Of a stretch of DNA of 64,000 bases, positions 35,161 to 44,158 are shown piece by piece (the stretch's first letter is position 1; every line of letters begins with the position of its first letter). Source of the DNA: Marivita sp. (GTDB lineage Bacteria; Pseudomonadota; Alphaproteobacteria; Rhodobacterales; Rhodobacteraceae); NCBI RefSeq assembly GCF_022763305.1, contig NZ_JALEGT010000119.1, forward strand, positions 17,451-81,450, written 5' to 3'. The translations under genes were made by a program, and so were the position numbers. The notes beneath the pieces are model-generated. The model had not been told where the DNA came from and made no database searches. It was given only the letters and a program-made list of their open reading frames with translations.

Positions 35161-35861
35161 TGGCAACTGCCAGCCGAAATACGCCTCTGCGGCGGGCCAA
35201 GTACGGTCTGTTGCAGCACCTTCCGGGAGAGCTTGGGCTGAAATACCGCCGCAAGCTGCGCAAGCTTTATGCGCCGGCGGCTGAGGCAGAATTTCGGGAG
35301 GCGTTGGCGGCGGCGCGCGGCAAGATTTGCATCGACCTTGGGGCCAATCTGGGCCAGCACACGCGAACGATGGCAGCGCAGGCGGCCAAGGTCTATGCGT
35401 TCGAGCCGGACCCCTGGACGGCGGCGGAACTGCGCACGCGGCTGGCGGATGTGCCGAATGTCGAGGTGATCGAGGCGGCGGCAGGGACCGAGGACGGGAC
35501 CTTTCCGCTCTATCGCACGGCGTCGTTCGATGCCGACCCGGTGGAGCAGTCGCAGTCGTCGTCACTGATGGCGCAGAAGCGCAATATCGACACGGAAAGC
35601 GCCGTGGACGTGCGGGTGATCAACTTTCCGGCCTTTCTGGCGGCGCTGGAGGGCGAGATCGCGGTGATCAAGATGGACATCGAAGGGGCCGAGGTGCCGC
35701 TGCTCGAGGCGCTTTTTGACCATCCGGTCAAAACCCGGATCGGGCATCTTTTTGTGGAAACCCACGAGAGCCGCATCCCCGACCTTCTGGCGCGGACAGA
35801 TGCGCTGCGGGCGCGGGCTGCGGCCATGACCCAACCGCGCGTCAACATGGATTGGAAATAG
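35160..35861 (+). CDS. FkbM-family SAM-dependent methyltransferase
   Basis: 233 aa. SAM-binding motif ICIDLGANLGQHTRTMAAQA (motif I), then VYAFEPDPWTAAELRTRL and the FkbM signature IAVIKMDIEGAEVPLLEAL, with LFVETHE near the end. O-methylation of sugars or lipids is typical; here the substrate is unknown. Translationally coupled to glyQ by a TGATG overlap; position inside the glycyl-tRNA synthetase operon is conserved in related genomes as far as I recall, but a role in tRNA biology is only a guess. Confidence 0.87.
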   Translation: MATASRNTPLRRAKYGLLQHLPGELGLKYRRKLRKLYAPAAEAEFREALAAARGKICIDLGANLGQHTRTMAAQAAKVYAFEPDPWTAAELRTRLADVPNVEVIEAAAGTEDGTFPLYRTASFDADPVEQSQSSSLMAQKRNIDTESAVDVRVINFPAFLAALEGEIAVIKMDIEGAEVPLLEALFDHPVKTRIGHLFVETHESRIPDLLARTDALRARAAAMTQPRVNMDWK

Positions 35862-35864
35862 GCC

Positions 35865-36392
35865 ATGACCGGAAAAATCCTGACTGTCGTCATTCTGGTC
35901 AGCGCGCTGATTGCTGGCGTGGCGATGTACTACCTGCAGGTGTACGCCTATTACGAAACGGTCACGCCGACCGGGACGGATGACGTACAGCTGACCACGC
36001 TGGATGGGCGCAAGGAAACGATCCTTTATGAGGATTTTCAAGCGATTGATGCCGAAAGCTCGCCCATCAGGTTCAGAGCGTGCTTCACTACGCAGACGCC
36101 GATATCGACGCTGACATCGACCTATGAGCAGTATATCGGCGCGGCCCCCCGCAATGCGCCGGGCTGGTTCAGCTGCTTTGACGCCGAGGCCATCGGTGAC
36201 GCGATCCGCAACGGGCGCGCTCAGGTGTTCACAAGCCAGCGCAACCTTGAATTCGGGATCGACCGGGTGGTCGCCATCACCGAGGACGGGCGCGGCTATA
36301 TCTGGCACGAAATCAATGATTGCGGGGACAAAGCCTATGACGGCACCCCCCTGGGCGATGATTGCCCTGAACGCGAAACTGGAGGCAATTGA
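35865..36392 (+). CDS. Membrane-anchored small protein between methyltransferase and glyS
   Basis: 175 aa. One N-terminal membrane helix (ILTVVILVSALIAGVAMYYL, residues 5-24), then a periplasmic domain with five cysteines across the mature part (RACFTTQ, FSCFDAE, NDCGDKA, DDCPERE) that could form disulfides. Matches what I know as DUF6446, a Rhodobacterales family; an old 'histidine kinase' label for relatives is not supported, as no kinase motif exists. Its stop overlaps the glyS ATG by 1 nt, and GGAGG inside its last codons serves glyS. Confidence 0.75.
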   Translation: MTGKILTVVILVSALIAGVAMYYLQVYAYYETVTPTGTDDVQLTTLDGRKETILYEDFQAIDAESSPIRFRACFTTQTPISTLTSTYEQYIGAAPRNAPGWFSCFDAEAIGDAIRNGRAQVFTSQRNLEFGIDRVVAITEDGRGYIWHEINDCGDKAYDGTPLGDDCPERETGGN

Positions 36393-38611
36393 TGCCCGAC
36401 CTTCTCATCGAGCTTTTTTCCGAGGAAATCCCGGCGCGGATGCAGGCCAAGGCTGCTGACGACCTCAAGTCGCGCGTGACCAACGGGCTGGTCGAGGCGG
36501 GTCTGACCTATGCGGGGGCTGCCGCCTATGCCACGCCGCGCCGTCTGGCGCTGCGGGTGGACGGGCTGACCGAGCGGTCGCCGGATGTGACCGAAGAGCG
36601 CAAGGGTCCGCGCACCGATGCGCCGGAGCAGGCGGTCGAGGGCTTTCTGCGGGGCGCCGGTGTCACCCGTGACGAGTTGATCGAACGGGACGAAAAGAAG
36701 GGCCGCGTGTTCTTTGCGGTGATCGAAAAGCCGGGCCGCCCGGCGGCCAAGATCGTGGCAGAGGTGCTTGAGGACACGATCCGCAATTTCCCCTGGCCCA
36801 AGTCGATGCGCTGGGGGGCCGGGTCGTTGCGCTGGGTGCGTCCCCTGCACCGCATTGTGTGCCTGCTGACGCGCGAGGACGGGTCCGAGGTGGTGCCGAT
36901 GGAGGTGGACGGGATCATGTCGGGGCGGACGACCGAAGGGCACCGGTTCATGGCCCCCGACGCGTTCGATGTGACCGGGTTCGACGATTACGAAGCCAAG
37001 CTCAAGCGCGCGCATGTGGTGCTGGATGCCGCGGAGCGGGCCGAGGCGATCTGGCAGGACGCGACCAATCAGGCCTTTGCAAACGGGCTTGAGGTGGTCG
37101 AGGACAAGGGGCTTTTGGCCGAGGTGGCGGGGCTGGTGGAATGGCCGGTCGTGCTCATGGGGCAGATCGGGGAGGATTTCCTTGGCCTGCCGCCCGAGGT
37201 GCTGCAGACCTCGATGAAGGAACATCAGAAGTTCTTTTCGGTGAAGAACCCCAAGACGGGCCGGATCGAGCGGTTCATCACCGTGGCGAACCGGGAAACC
37301 GCCGATCATGGCGCGACGATCCTTGCGGGCAACCAGAAGGTGCTGTCGGCGCGTCTGTCGGATGCGAAGTTCTTTTGGGAAAATGACCTGCGGGTGGCCA
37401 AGTCCGAGGGCCTGACGGCGTGGACGGACAGCCTGTCGAACGTGACCTTCCACAACAAGCTGGGATCGCAGCGCGATCGGATCGAGCGGATCGCCGCGCT
37501 TGCGCGCGAGCTTGCGCCGATGGTGGGTGCGGATGCCGATCTGGCGGAACAGGCGGCGCGCGTGGCGAAGTCCGACCTGGCGTCCGAGATGGTGTATGAA
37601 TTCCCGGAACTTCAGGGGCTTATGGGGCGCTATTACAGCGATGCTGCAGGTTTGGCACCCGAAGTGGGCGCGGCCTGTCAGGAGCATTATTCGCCGCTTG
37701 GCCCGTCGGACGATGTGCCCTCTGCGCCGGTCTCCGTTGCGGTGGCGCTGGCCGACAAGATCGACACGCTGACCGGGTTCTGGGCAATCGACGAGAAGCC
37801 CACGGGGTCGAAGGATCCGTTTGCGCTGCGCCGTGCGGCGCTGGGGGTGATCCGGTTGGTGCTGGAGAATGGTTTGAGCCTGTCGCTGGATCGATTCATC
37901 GACATGCAGCTTGTCCGGCACAAGGGCCATCTGATCGACGGGGTGAGCAACACCGATGTTGATGACCTGATCCGCGAGATTGCGGAGCATGGCGTCTTTG
38001 GCGCGGCGTATCGCACGCTGAAAGCGCAGCGTGATGGTGCGACTGATGGGCTGGACGCAATGAACGGAGCGGTTCCGGACAAGTCGGTGGATCTGCTGTC
38101 CTTCTTCCACGACCGCCTCAAGGTGTATCTGCGCGATCAGGGCGTGCGGCATGACGTGATCGACGCCTGCATCTCGATGCCCGGCAATGACGACCTGGCA
38201 CTTCTGGTCAAGCGGGCCAAGGCGTTGCAGGCGGTTCTTGAGACCGAAGACGGGGAAAACCTTGTGCAGGGCTTCAAGCGGGCCAACAACATTCTGACGC
38301 AGGCCGAGGAAAAGGACGGGGTGGAATACTCGTTCGGGGGCGATCCGAAATTCGCCGAGGACCCGACCGAAACCGCGCTGTTCGATGCGCTGGCCACAGC
38401 CGAAGCCAAGATCGCCCCGGCGATGCAGGCGCAGGATTTCAGCACGGCGATGGCAGCGATGGCCGATCTGCGCGGGCCGGTGGATGCGTTTTTCGAGGCG
38501 GTGCAGGTCAATTCGGATAACGCGGTTCTGCGGCGCAACCGTCTGAACCTGCTGAGCAGCATCCGCAGCACCTGTCTGCAGGTGGCGGATCTGACGAAGA
38601 TCGAGGGATGA
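36392..38611 (+). CDS. glyS: Glycine-tRNA ligase beta subunit
   Basis: 739 aa. tRNA-binding subunit of glycyl-tRNA synthetase. Blocks: DLLIELFSEEIPARMQAKAA at the start, YATPRRLALRV, FPWPKSMRWG, EHQKFFSVKNPKTGRIERFI, and an HD-like domain region (SEMVYEFPELQGLMGRYY) plus C-terminal anticodon-binding helices (EFFEAVQVNSDNAVLRRNRL-like, here FFEAVQVNSDNAVLRRNRLN). ATG 36392 is preferred over the TTG at 36389 because GGAGG at 36381-36385 is well spaced and the TGATG overlap couples it to the preceding gene. Confidence 0.97.
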   Translation: MPDLLIELFSEEIPARMQAKAADDLKSRVTNGLVEAGLTYAGAAAYATPRRLALRVDGLTERSPDVTEERKGPRTDAPEQAVEGFLRGAGVTRDELIERDEKKGRVFFAVIEKPGRPAAKIVAEVLEDTIRNFPWPKSMRWGAGSLRWVRPLHRIVCLLTREDGSEVVPMEVDGIMSGRTTEGHRFMAPDAFDVTGFDDYEAKLKRAHVVLDAAERAEAIWQDATNQAFANGLEVVEDKGLLAEVAGLVEWPVVLMGQIGEDFLGLPPEVLQTSMKEHQKFFSVKNPKTGRIERFITVANRETADHGATILAGNQKVLSARLSDAKFFWENDLRVAKSEGLTAWTDSLSNVTFHNKLGSQRDRIERIAALARELAPMVGADADLAEQAARVAKSDLASEMVYEFPELQGLMGRYYSDAAGLAPEVGAACQEHYSPLGPSDDVPSAPVSVAVALADKIDTLTGFWAIDEKPTGSKDPFALRRAALGVIRLVLENGLSLSLDRFIDMQLVRHKGHLIDGVSNTDVDDLIREIAEHGVFGAAYRTLKAQRDGATDGLDAMNGAVPDKSVDLLSFFHDRLKVYLRDQGVRHDVIDACISMPGNDDLALLVKRAKALQAVLETEDGENLVQGFKRANNILTQAEEKDGVEYSFGGDPKFAEDPTETALFDALATAEAKIAPAMQAQDFSTAMAAMADLRGPVDAFFEAVQVNSDNAVLRRNRLNLLSSIRSTCLQVADLTKIEG

Positions 38612-38685
38612 TACCTGCGCTGTAAACGCCACTTGTCAGATCAAACCGCCCACGTATGCTGCGTGCACGTTGAAGAGGTGCTGCG

Positions 38686-41235
38686 GTGCAGAAACCAGGT
38701 CCCGACAATCCGGATGTGACCCTGATCACACCGTCGTCGCCGATGTCCACGCCCACCCATGGCGGGCGGGCGAAATGCTTGCAGCGTCTTGTCCGGCTGG
38801 ATCTGCCTGTCCCGCGCACGGTGGCGCTGTCTTTTGCGACAGTGCATCAGATCGCGTCGGGCTACCGCCCGGATGTGTCCGGAATCCTTGCGGAATTTGA
38901 TCCGAACGCCCTGCTCTGCGTGCGACCGTCTTCGGAGGATCCGGATTGGGGTGGCCCCGGTGCGGTCCTGAACATCGGCATGAATGACGCGCGCTATGTC
39001 GATCTGTGCGACCAGATCGGACAGGCGGCGGCGACCGAGATTTACCTGCGCTTTGTGGTGAACTACGCCATTGACGTGGCGCGGCTGGATGCCGAGGCGT
39101 TCGACGAGATCGACGGCGAAGGCCATGAGGCGCTGACGGAGGCCCTGCAGCTTTACGAGGAAGAGGCGGAAGAGCCGTTTCCCCAGGACCCGGCAATCCA
39201 ACTGGCCGAGATCCTGCGGTCGATGGCGCGGGCGTGGGAAGGCACGACGGCGCGGCTTTTGCGGCAGGCCAAAGGCGCGCCGATGGATGCGGGGCTGGGG
39301 CTTGTCGTGCAGGAGATGGCGCTTGGGCTGGGCAGCGGCGAATGCGGGTCCGGCGTGCTGCAACTGGTCAACCCGTCCACGGGGCTGCCACAGGTCACAG
39401 GCCGCTATCTAAGCCAGAGCCAGGGGCGCGAGGCGCTGGATGGCGGGGCGGCGTCGATTTTCCTTGAGAAGGACCCGCGTGGTCCGTCTCTCGAGGAACT
39501 GGCGCCCGAAGCCTTTGCCGCGTTGAAAGAGCATGCCGCCTTGATGCGGGCGCGGTTGCGCGAGGAAATGCAGATCGAGTTCACCATCGAGAACGGCAAT
39601 CTGCATATCCTTGACGGCGTGCGCGTCGAGCGCAGCGCGCGGGCGGCGTTGCGGATCGTGGTGCGGCTGGCCGAAGACGGGATCATCACCAAGCAGGAAG
39701 CGGTGATGCGGATCGAGCCGCGGGCTTTGTCGGAGCTCTTGCACCGGCAGGTGGCGGCAACCGCCAAACGCGATGTGCTGGGGTCGGGCATTGCCGCAAG
39801 CCCGGGGGCGGCAACGGGCAAGATCGTGTTCTCGTCCGAGGCAGCGCAGGCGGGTGCGGCACGCGGCGAGCCCTGCGTTCTGGTGCGGCGCGAGACCAGC
39901 CCCGAGGACATTCGCGGCATGCATGTGGCGTGCGCCGTGCTGACCGAACGGGGCGGCATGACCAGCCACGCGGCGGTGATCGGGCGCGGTTTGGGCCTGC
40001 CTTGCGTGGTCGGTGCGGCAAACCTGCGGTTTCACGTCAAGCGCAAGCAGTTGGTGGCGACCGATGGCCGAGTGCTGCGCGAGGGGGACGAGATCACGGT
40101 GGACGGCACCAATGGTCAGGTGCTGGCCGGGTCGGTCGAGATGATCGAGGCGACGCTGGACGAGACATTCCGCACCTTCATGAGCTGGGCCGATGCCGAG
40201 CGCGATATTGGCGTGCGGGCCAATGCCGACACGCCAGCCGATGCCAAGACCGCGCTGCACTTCCGCGCGCAGGGGATCGGGCTGTGCCGCACCGAGCACA
40301 TGTTCTTCGAGGCCGAACGCCTTACGCCGATGCGCGAGATGATCTTTGCCCAGAACCAGAAGGACCGGCAGGCCGCGCTCGAACTGGTGCTGCCGATGCA
40401 GCGGGCGGATTTTCTGGAACTGTTCCGCATCATGCAGGGCCAGCCGGTCTGTATCCGTCTGTTCGACCCGCCTCTGCATGAATTCCTGCCCACCAGTCGC
40501 GCGGGCCAGCGTGAACTGGCCGAGGCGCTGGACATTCCGGTGAGCGATGTGACCCGCCGGATCGAGAGCCTTGCGGAATACAACCCGATGCTGGGGATGC
40601 GCGGCGTGCGCCTGGGGATCTCGGTGCCCGAGATCTACGACATGCAGGCCCGCGCGATCTTTGAGGCCGCCGTCGAGGCCGCCGAGGAAGGCATCACCAT
40701 CGTGCCGGAAATCATGGTGCCTCTGGTGTCGGCCAAGCGCGAGGTCGAACTGGTGCGCGCGCGGGTCGAGGCGGTGGCGGCGGCGGTGCGCACCGAGCGC
40801 AGTGCCGATTTCTCCTACCGGCTGGGGGTCATGGTCGAAACACCCCGCGCCTGCCTGCGCGCCGGCGACATTGCCGAGCACACCCATTTCCTGAGCTTCG
40901 GCACCAATGACCTCACGCAGATGACCTATGGTCTGTCGCGCGACGATGCGGGGCGGTTCATGTCGGAATATGTCCGGCAAGGGGTGTTCAGCGAGGACCC
41001 GTTCCACATCCTCGACACCGAAGGTGTGGGCGAATTGCTGCGCCTTGGCGTGGTGCGCGGACGGGCGGCCAAACCGAATGTGGTGCTGTCGATCTGCGGC
41101 GAACATGCCGCGCATACCGAATCAATTGCCTTCTGTCGGGCGGCGGGATTCGACTATGTAAGCTGCTCTCCGTTCCGGGTTCCGGTGGCACGTCTTGCCG
41201 CAGCACAGCTTGCGTTGGCTGACAAGATCGGGTAG
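38686..41235 (+). CDS. PPDK-like PEP-utilising enzyme with degenerate nucleotide domain
   Basis: 849 aa, GTG start. The C-terminal two domains look intact: phosphohistidine GGMTSHAAVIGRG (His428), PEP domain GLCRTEHMFF, MLGMRGVRLGI, FLSFGTNDLTQMTYGLSRDD, and the catalytic-Cys/C-terminal block ICGEHAAHTESIAFCRAAGF, YVSCSPFRVPVARLAAAQ. The N-terminal ATP-grasp half is shorter and altered: the SMPGMMDT loop becomes WGGPGAVLNIG, the RNPSTG region becomes LVNPSTG, and LQTRxGKR becomes LDGVRVER (309-316). So it is unlikely to be an ordinary pyruvate phosphate dikinase; it may accept phosphate from PEP or a partner. 74 bp after glyS, same strand. Confidence 0.85.
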   Translation: MQKPGPDNPDVTLITPSSPMSTPTHGGRAKCLQRLVRLDLPVPRTVALSFATVHQIASGYRPDVSGILAEFDPNALLCVRPSSEDPDWGGPGAVLNIGMNDARYVDLCDQIGQAAATEIYLRFVVNYAIDVARLDAEAFDEIDGEGHEALTEALQLYEEEAEEPFPQDPAIQLAEILRSMARAWEGTTARLLRQAKGAPMDAGLGLVVQEMALGLGSGECGSGVLQLVNPSTGLPQVTGRYLSQSQGREALDGGAASIFLEKDPRGPSLEELAPEAFAALKEHAALMRARLREEMQIEFTIENGNLHILDGVRVERSARAALRIVVRLAEDGIITKQEAVMRIEPRALSELLHRQVAATAKRDVLGSGIAASPGAATGKIVFSSEAAQAGAARGEPCVLVRRETSPEDIRGMHVACAVLTERGGMTSHAAVIGRGLGLPCVVGAANLRFHVKRKQLVATDGRVLREGDEITVDGTNGQVLAGSVEMIEATLDETFRTFMSWADAERDIGVRANADTPADAKTALHFRAQGIGLCRTEHMFFEAERLTPMREMIFAQNQKDRQAALELVLPMQRADFLELFRIMQGQPVCIRLFDPPLHEFLPTSRAGQRELAEALDIPVSDVTRRIESLAEYNPMLGMRGVRLGISVPEIYDMQARAIFEAAVEAAEEGITIVPEIMVPLVSAKREVELVRARVEAVAAAVRTERSADFSYRLGVMVETPRACLRAGDIAEHTHFLSFGTNDLTQMTYGLSRDDAGRFMSEYVRQGVFSEDPFHILDTEGVGELLRLGVVRGRAAKPNVVLSICGEHAAHTESIAFCRAAGFDYVSCSPFRVPVARLAAAQLALADKIG

Positions 41236-41420
41236 ATTCAAGCGAAGTTTGGCCTAGATTTTGCCTTATTCGCCGCGCGGGCATCGGACATGCAGTACAT
41301 GCATGGCCGAAAAACTTGTTTAATCTGCAATATTTCTGTAACAGCCCTGCGATTGCGCGGTGCTGCCACATTTTTGTGCATCAGGCCGCCACCCACAACG
41401 CTGCGAGATCAACACTCGGC

Positions 41421-42053
41421 ATGACGCGACTGTTTGCATTGTTTCTGGCTGCGGCCCTTCTGGCCACCCCATCCCTGGCAGAGCGCTCGAAAGACGCCGC
41501 GCAAGAGCTTCTGAACCGGGAAAAAACCATTATGGCCTCTGCTGGCCAATCGCATTTGACCTCTCTCGTGACCCCCGTCTCAGCCTCGGGTACCATCTAC
41601 AACGCCTCCTGGCTGAACTCCCAACAACGCGCCTCGGGTGGTGCACAGTGGGAATGCCTCGCCGAAGCGCTCTATTTCGAAGCGCGTGGCGAAACGATCA
41701 AGGGCCAGTTCGCCGTGGCCGAAGTCATCATGAACCGCGTCAAGAGCGCCCGTTTTCCCAACAGCGTCTGCGGTGTGATCAACCAAGGCACCGGCAAGAA
41801 ATACCAGTGCCAGTTCACCTATACCTGTGACGGCATCCCCGAGCGCATCCACGAGCCGCAGGCCTGGGAACGGGTCGGCAAGGTGGCGCGCGCCATCCTT
41901 GACGGGCGCGTGCCGATGAACCTGACCAATGGCGCAACCCATTACCACACAACCGCAGTGCGCCCACGGTGGTCGCGCACCTACACGAAGACCGCGTCGA
42001 TCGGCGTGCATGTCTTCTACCGCCACACATGGCGTGTCAGCTCGAGCAGCTGA
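41421..42053 (+). CDS. Cell wall hydrolase, SleB type
   Basis: 210 aa, exported (signal peptide MTRLFALFLAAALLATPSLA). The Hydrolase_2 domain starts at about residue 75: ECLAEALYFEARGETIKGQF (catalytic Glu), AVAEVIMNRVKSARFPNSVC, CQFTYTCDG, and ends NGATHYHTTAVRPRWSRTYT. Cleaves peptidoglycan, as in spore cortex hydrolase SleB; in this non-sporulating group it acts in wall remodelling. ATG 41421 opens the signal peptide. Confidence 0.93.
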   Translation: MTRLFALFLAAALLATPSLAERSKDAAQELLNREKTIMASAGQSHLTSLVTPVSASGTIYNASWLNSQQRASGGAQWECLAEALYFEARGETIKGQFAVAEVIMNRVKSARFPNSVCGVINQGTGKKYQCQFTYTCDGIPERIHEPQAWERVGKVARAILDGRVPMNLTNGATHYHTTAVRPRWSRTYTKTASIGVHVFYRHTWRVSSSS

Positions 42054-42096
42054 GCCGACACCGAATTTGACCTGCGGGATGTCGCGAGCGGTGCCT

Positions 42097-42119
42097 GAAA
42101 TGCCCCTTCGCGGCATTTT
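42097..42119 (+). terminator. Short hairpin terminator after cell wall hydrolase
   Basis: GAAATGCC (42097-42104) pairs with GGCATTTT (42112-42119), loop of 7, directly followed by a T-rich stretch; 43 bp after the hydrolase stop and before folB. Confidence 0.55.
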
Positions 42120-42172
42120 CGTTTGTGCTAACGTCTGGTAGCCCGGACGTGACCGACCAAGGGGACCGCGCC

Positions 42173-43099
42173 ATGAGCTCTGAAATCCGACTTGCCTTTG
42201 CGCATCCGTCCGAACGCGCCATTGCAACAGCAGATGACGGGCCCGTGGACCGCATCTCGTTGCGCGACCATATCGTCGAGGTCGAGATCGGCGCATTCCA
42301 GGCCGAGCGCGGCACACGGCAACGTGTCTGCTTCAACGTCGTGGTCGAGGTTCAGCCCATCGTTGGCCATATCGACGACGATGTGGACCGCATCCTGTCC
42401 TATGACCGGGTGACCGAGGCGATTGCAACCGAACTGGGCGCGGAACGCCTGAACCTTCTGGAAACGCTGGCCGAACGCATCGCCGAACGGATCCTGCTTG
42501 AGCCTCAGGCGCTGCGGGCCTTCGTGCGGATCGAAAAGCTGGATCGCGGCCCCGGTGCGCTTGGGGTCGAGATCGTGCGGTCGCGCCATGATCTGGGCAG
42601 CGCCGTGGCCGACGCCAGCCAGGAGCGTCCGCATCCGCGTGTGGTCTATCTGAGCAATGCCGCGCTCATGTCCGATCATCTGGGCCGCTGGATCGACCAG
42701 CTTGCGGCGGAACGTGCGCCGCTTATCCTGTGCGTTGGTCTGCCCGATGGCCCGCGTGCCACAGCCGGACAACCGATGGCGCAACGCCGCATCGACCTTT
42801 TGGCCATCGAACAGAACGGCTGGATGCTCGCGGCGCGGGACGCGCGCTGCAAGGTGGTGGCCACCCGCACCGAGCTCGACTGGGCGATGAAGAACGGTCA
42901 GGTCTGCATCTGGGCCCCCTCGAAGATCGTGCTCGATGCAGTCGACGGACCGGAGGCACCTGTGACCGATACAGTGGCCCTGACCGGCTGGTTTGCCGAG
43001 GAAATGGAGGCGCAGGAGCTTCTGGTGGTCGGCGCAGAGCCGCCGTCCCTCGGGAATGTTTCAGTTCGCAACAGCCCCATCGGCGAAAGCGTGCTCTAG
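42173..43099 (+). CDS. folB: Dihydroneopterin aldolase fused to an extra C-terminal domain
   Basis: 308 aa, against about 120 for normal FolB. Residues about 20-125 are FolB: DRISLRDHIVEVEIGAFQAE (active-site Glu region), ILSYDRVTEAI, NLLETLAERIAERI and FVRIEKLDRGPGALGVEIVR (catalytic Lys). Makes 6-hydroxymethyl-dihydropterin for folate. Residues about 145-300 are an unassigned domain: RVVYLSNAALMSDHLGRWID, PLILCVGLPDGPRAT, then PVTDTVALTGWFAEEMEAQE and LLVVGAEP, which reads like the end of an amino-acid-kinase fold (DxxA..LA..L.A..LL.LT). folP follows 39 bp later. Confidence 0.87.
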   Translation: MSSEIRLAFAHPSERAIATADDGPVDRISLRDHIVEVEIGAFQAERGTRQRVCFNVVVEVQPIVGHIDDDVDRILSYDRVTEAIATELGAERLNLLETLAERIAERILLEPQALRAFVRIEKLDRGPGALGVEIVRSRHDLGSAVADASQERPHPRVVYLSNAALMSDHLGRWIDQLAAERAPLILCVGLPDGPRATAGQPMAQRRIDLLAIEQNGWMLAARDARCKVVATRTELDWAMKNGQVCIWAPSKIVLDAVDGPEAPVTDTVALTGWFAEEMEAQELLVVGAEPPSLGNVSVRNSPIGESVL

Positions 43100-43138
43100 A
43101 CGCTTGTCAAACTGCGCAGAGCGTTTCATTCACCGCGC

Positions 43139-44158
43139 ATGAACACCTATTTTCGCCCCCTGCCCCGGTCCGGCGGTCCGCGCCCGAAAGAGGCTCTGGA
43201 TCTTGCCGGCGGACCGCTCTGGTTCACCGAAGCCATGGCGTTGCGGCGCGATGGACCGCCCGAGCTCATCCCCGCCAAGGCCATCCCCGAAGACATGCGG
43301 AACAGGCTCTCGGCGCCGCGCGCTCCGATTGCCGGGATGGATATGGGACGCGTGACGCTGATGGGCATTCTGAACGTCACGCCCGACAGCTTTTCCGATG
43401 GCGGTCGCTACCTTGATCCCGAGGCCGCAGTCACGCAGGCGCGACGGATGGCGGCCGCAGGCGCGGGCCTCATTGACGTCGGCGGCGAAAGCACGCGTCC
43501 CGGTGCAGAAACCGTGCCGGTGGACGAGGAAATCCGCCGGGTGGCCGGGCCGATTGCGGCGATTGCAGGCGAGTTGGATGTGCCGATCTCGATCGACACG
43601 CGCAAAGCCCCGGTGGCGGAGGCGGCGCTTGATGCGGGGGCGGCGCTGGTCAATGACGTGGCCGGGTTCACCTATGATGCGGCTCTTGCGCCGCTCTGCG
43701 CCGACCGGCAGGTTCCGGTCTGCGTGATGCATGCGCAGGGCGATCCGCAAACCATGCAGGTCGCGCCCCGCTATGACGATGTACGGCTCGACGTCTATGA
43801 TTTCCTGTCCGAGCGTGTCGATGCGCTGGTGGCGCAGGGTATTGCGCGCGATCAGATCCTTGTCGATCCGGGCATCGGGTTCGGCAAGACGCTGGATCAC
43901 AACCTTGCCCTGCTGCGCGACATCGCGCTGTTTCACGGGTTGGGCTGCCCGATCCTGCTGGGCGCGTCGCGCAAGAAATTCATCGGCACGATTTCTGGGG
44001 CTGGCACGGCGGACACACGTGTCGCGGGATCGGTGTCGGTGGCCTTGCACGGAGCGACCCAAGGCGTGCAAGTCATACGCGTGCATGATGTGAACGAGAC
44101 ACGCCAGGCGTTGGCGCTCTGGCAGGCAATCGAGTGGGGTTACGAGAATGGGGCGTAA
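43139..44158 (+). CDS. folP: Dihydropteroate synthase
   Basis: 339 aa. Joins 6-hydroxymethyl-dihydropterin pyrophosphate to p-aminobenzoate; sulfonamide target. Signatures: [95 protein letters not shown] and [11 protein letters not shown]. The N-terminal 55 residues before the TIM barrel ([20 protein letters not shown] and onward) exceed the usual length, a feature I have seen in other Rhodobacterales. Overlaps glmM by 11 nt. Confidence 0.97.
   Translation: MNTYFRPLPRSGGPRPKEALDLAGGPLWFTEAMALRRDGPPELIPAKAIPEDMRNRLSAPRAPIAGMDMGRVTLMGILNVTPDSFSDGGRYLDPEAAVTQARRMAAAGAGLIDVGGESTRPGAETVPVDEEIRRVAGPIAAIAGELDVPISIDTRKAPVAEAALDAGAALVNDVAGFTYDAALAPLCADRQVPVCVMHAQGDPQTMQVAPRYDDVRLDVYDFLSERVDALVAQGIARDQILVDPGIGFGKTLDHNLALLRDIALFHGLGCPILLGASRKKFIGTISGAGTADTRVAGSVSVALHGATQGVQVIRVHDVNETRQALALWQAIEWGYENGA

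Noticed and set aside
36335..38632. 765-codon minus-strand frame opposite glyS
   Set aside because: Covers the complete glyS gene in antisense; His/Arg/Gln-rich translation without any domain.
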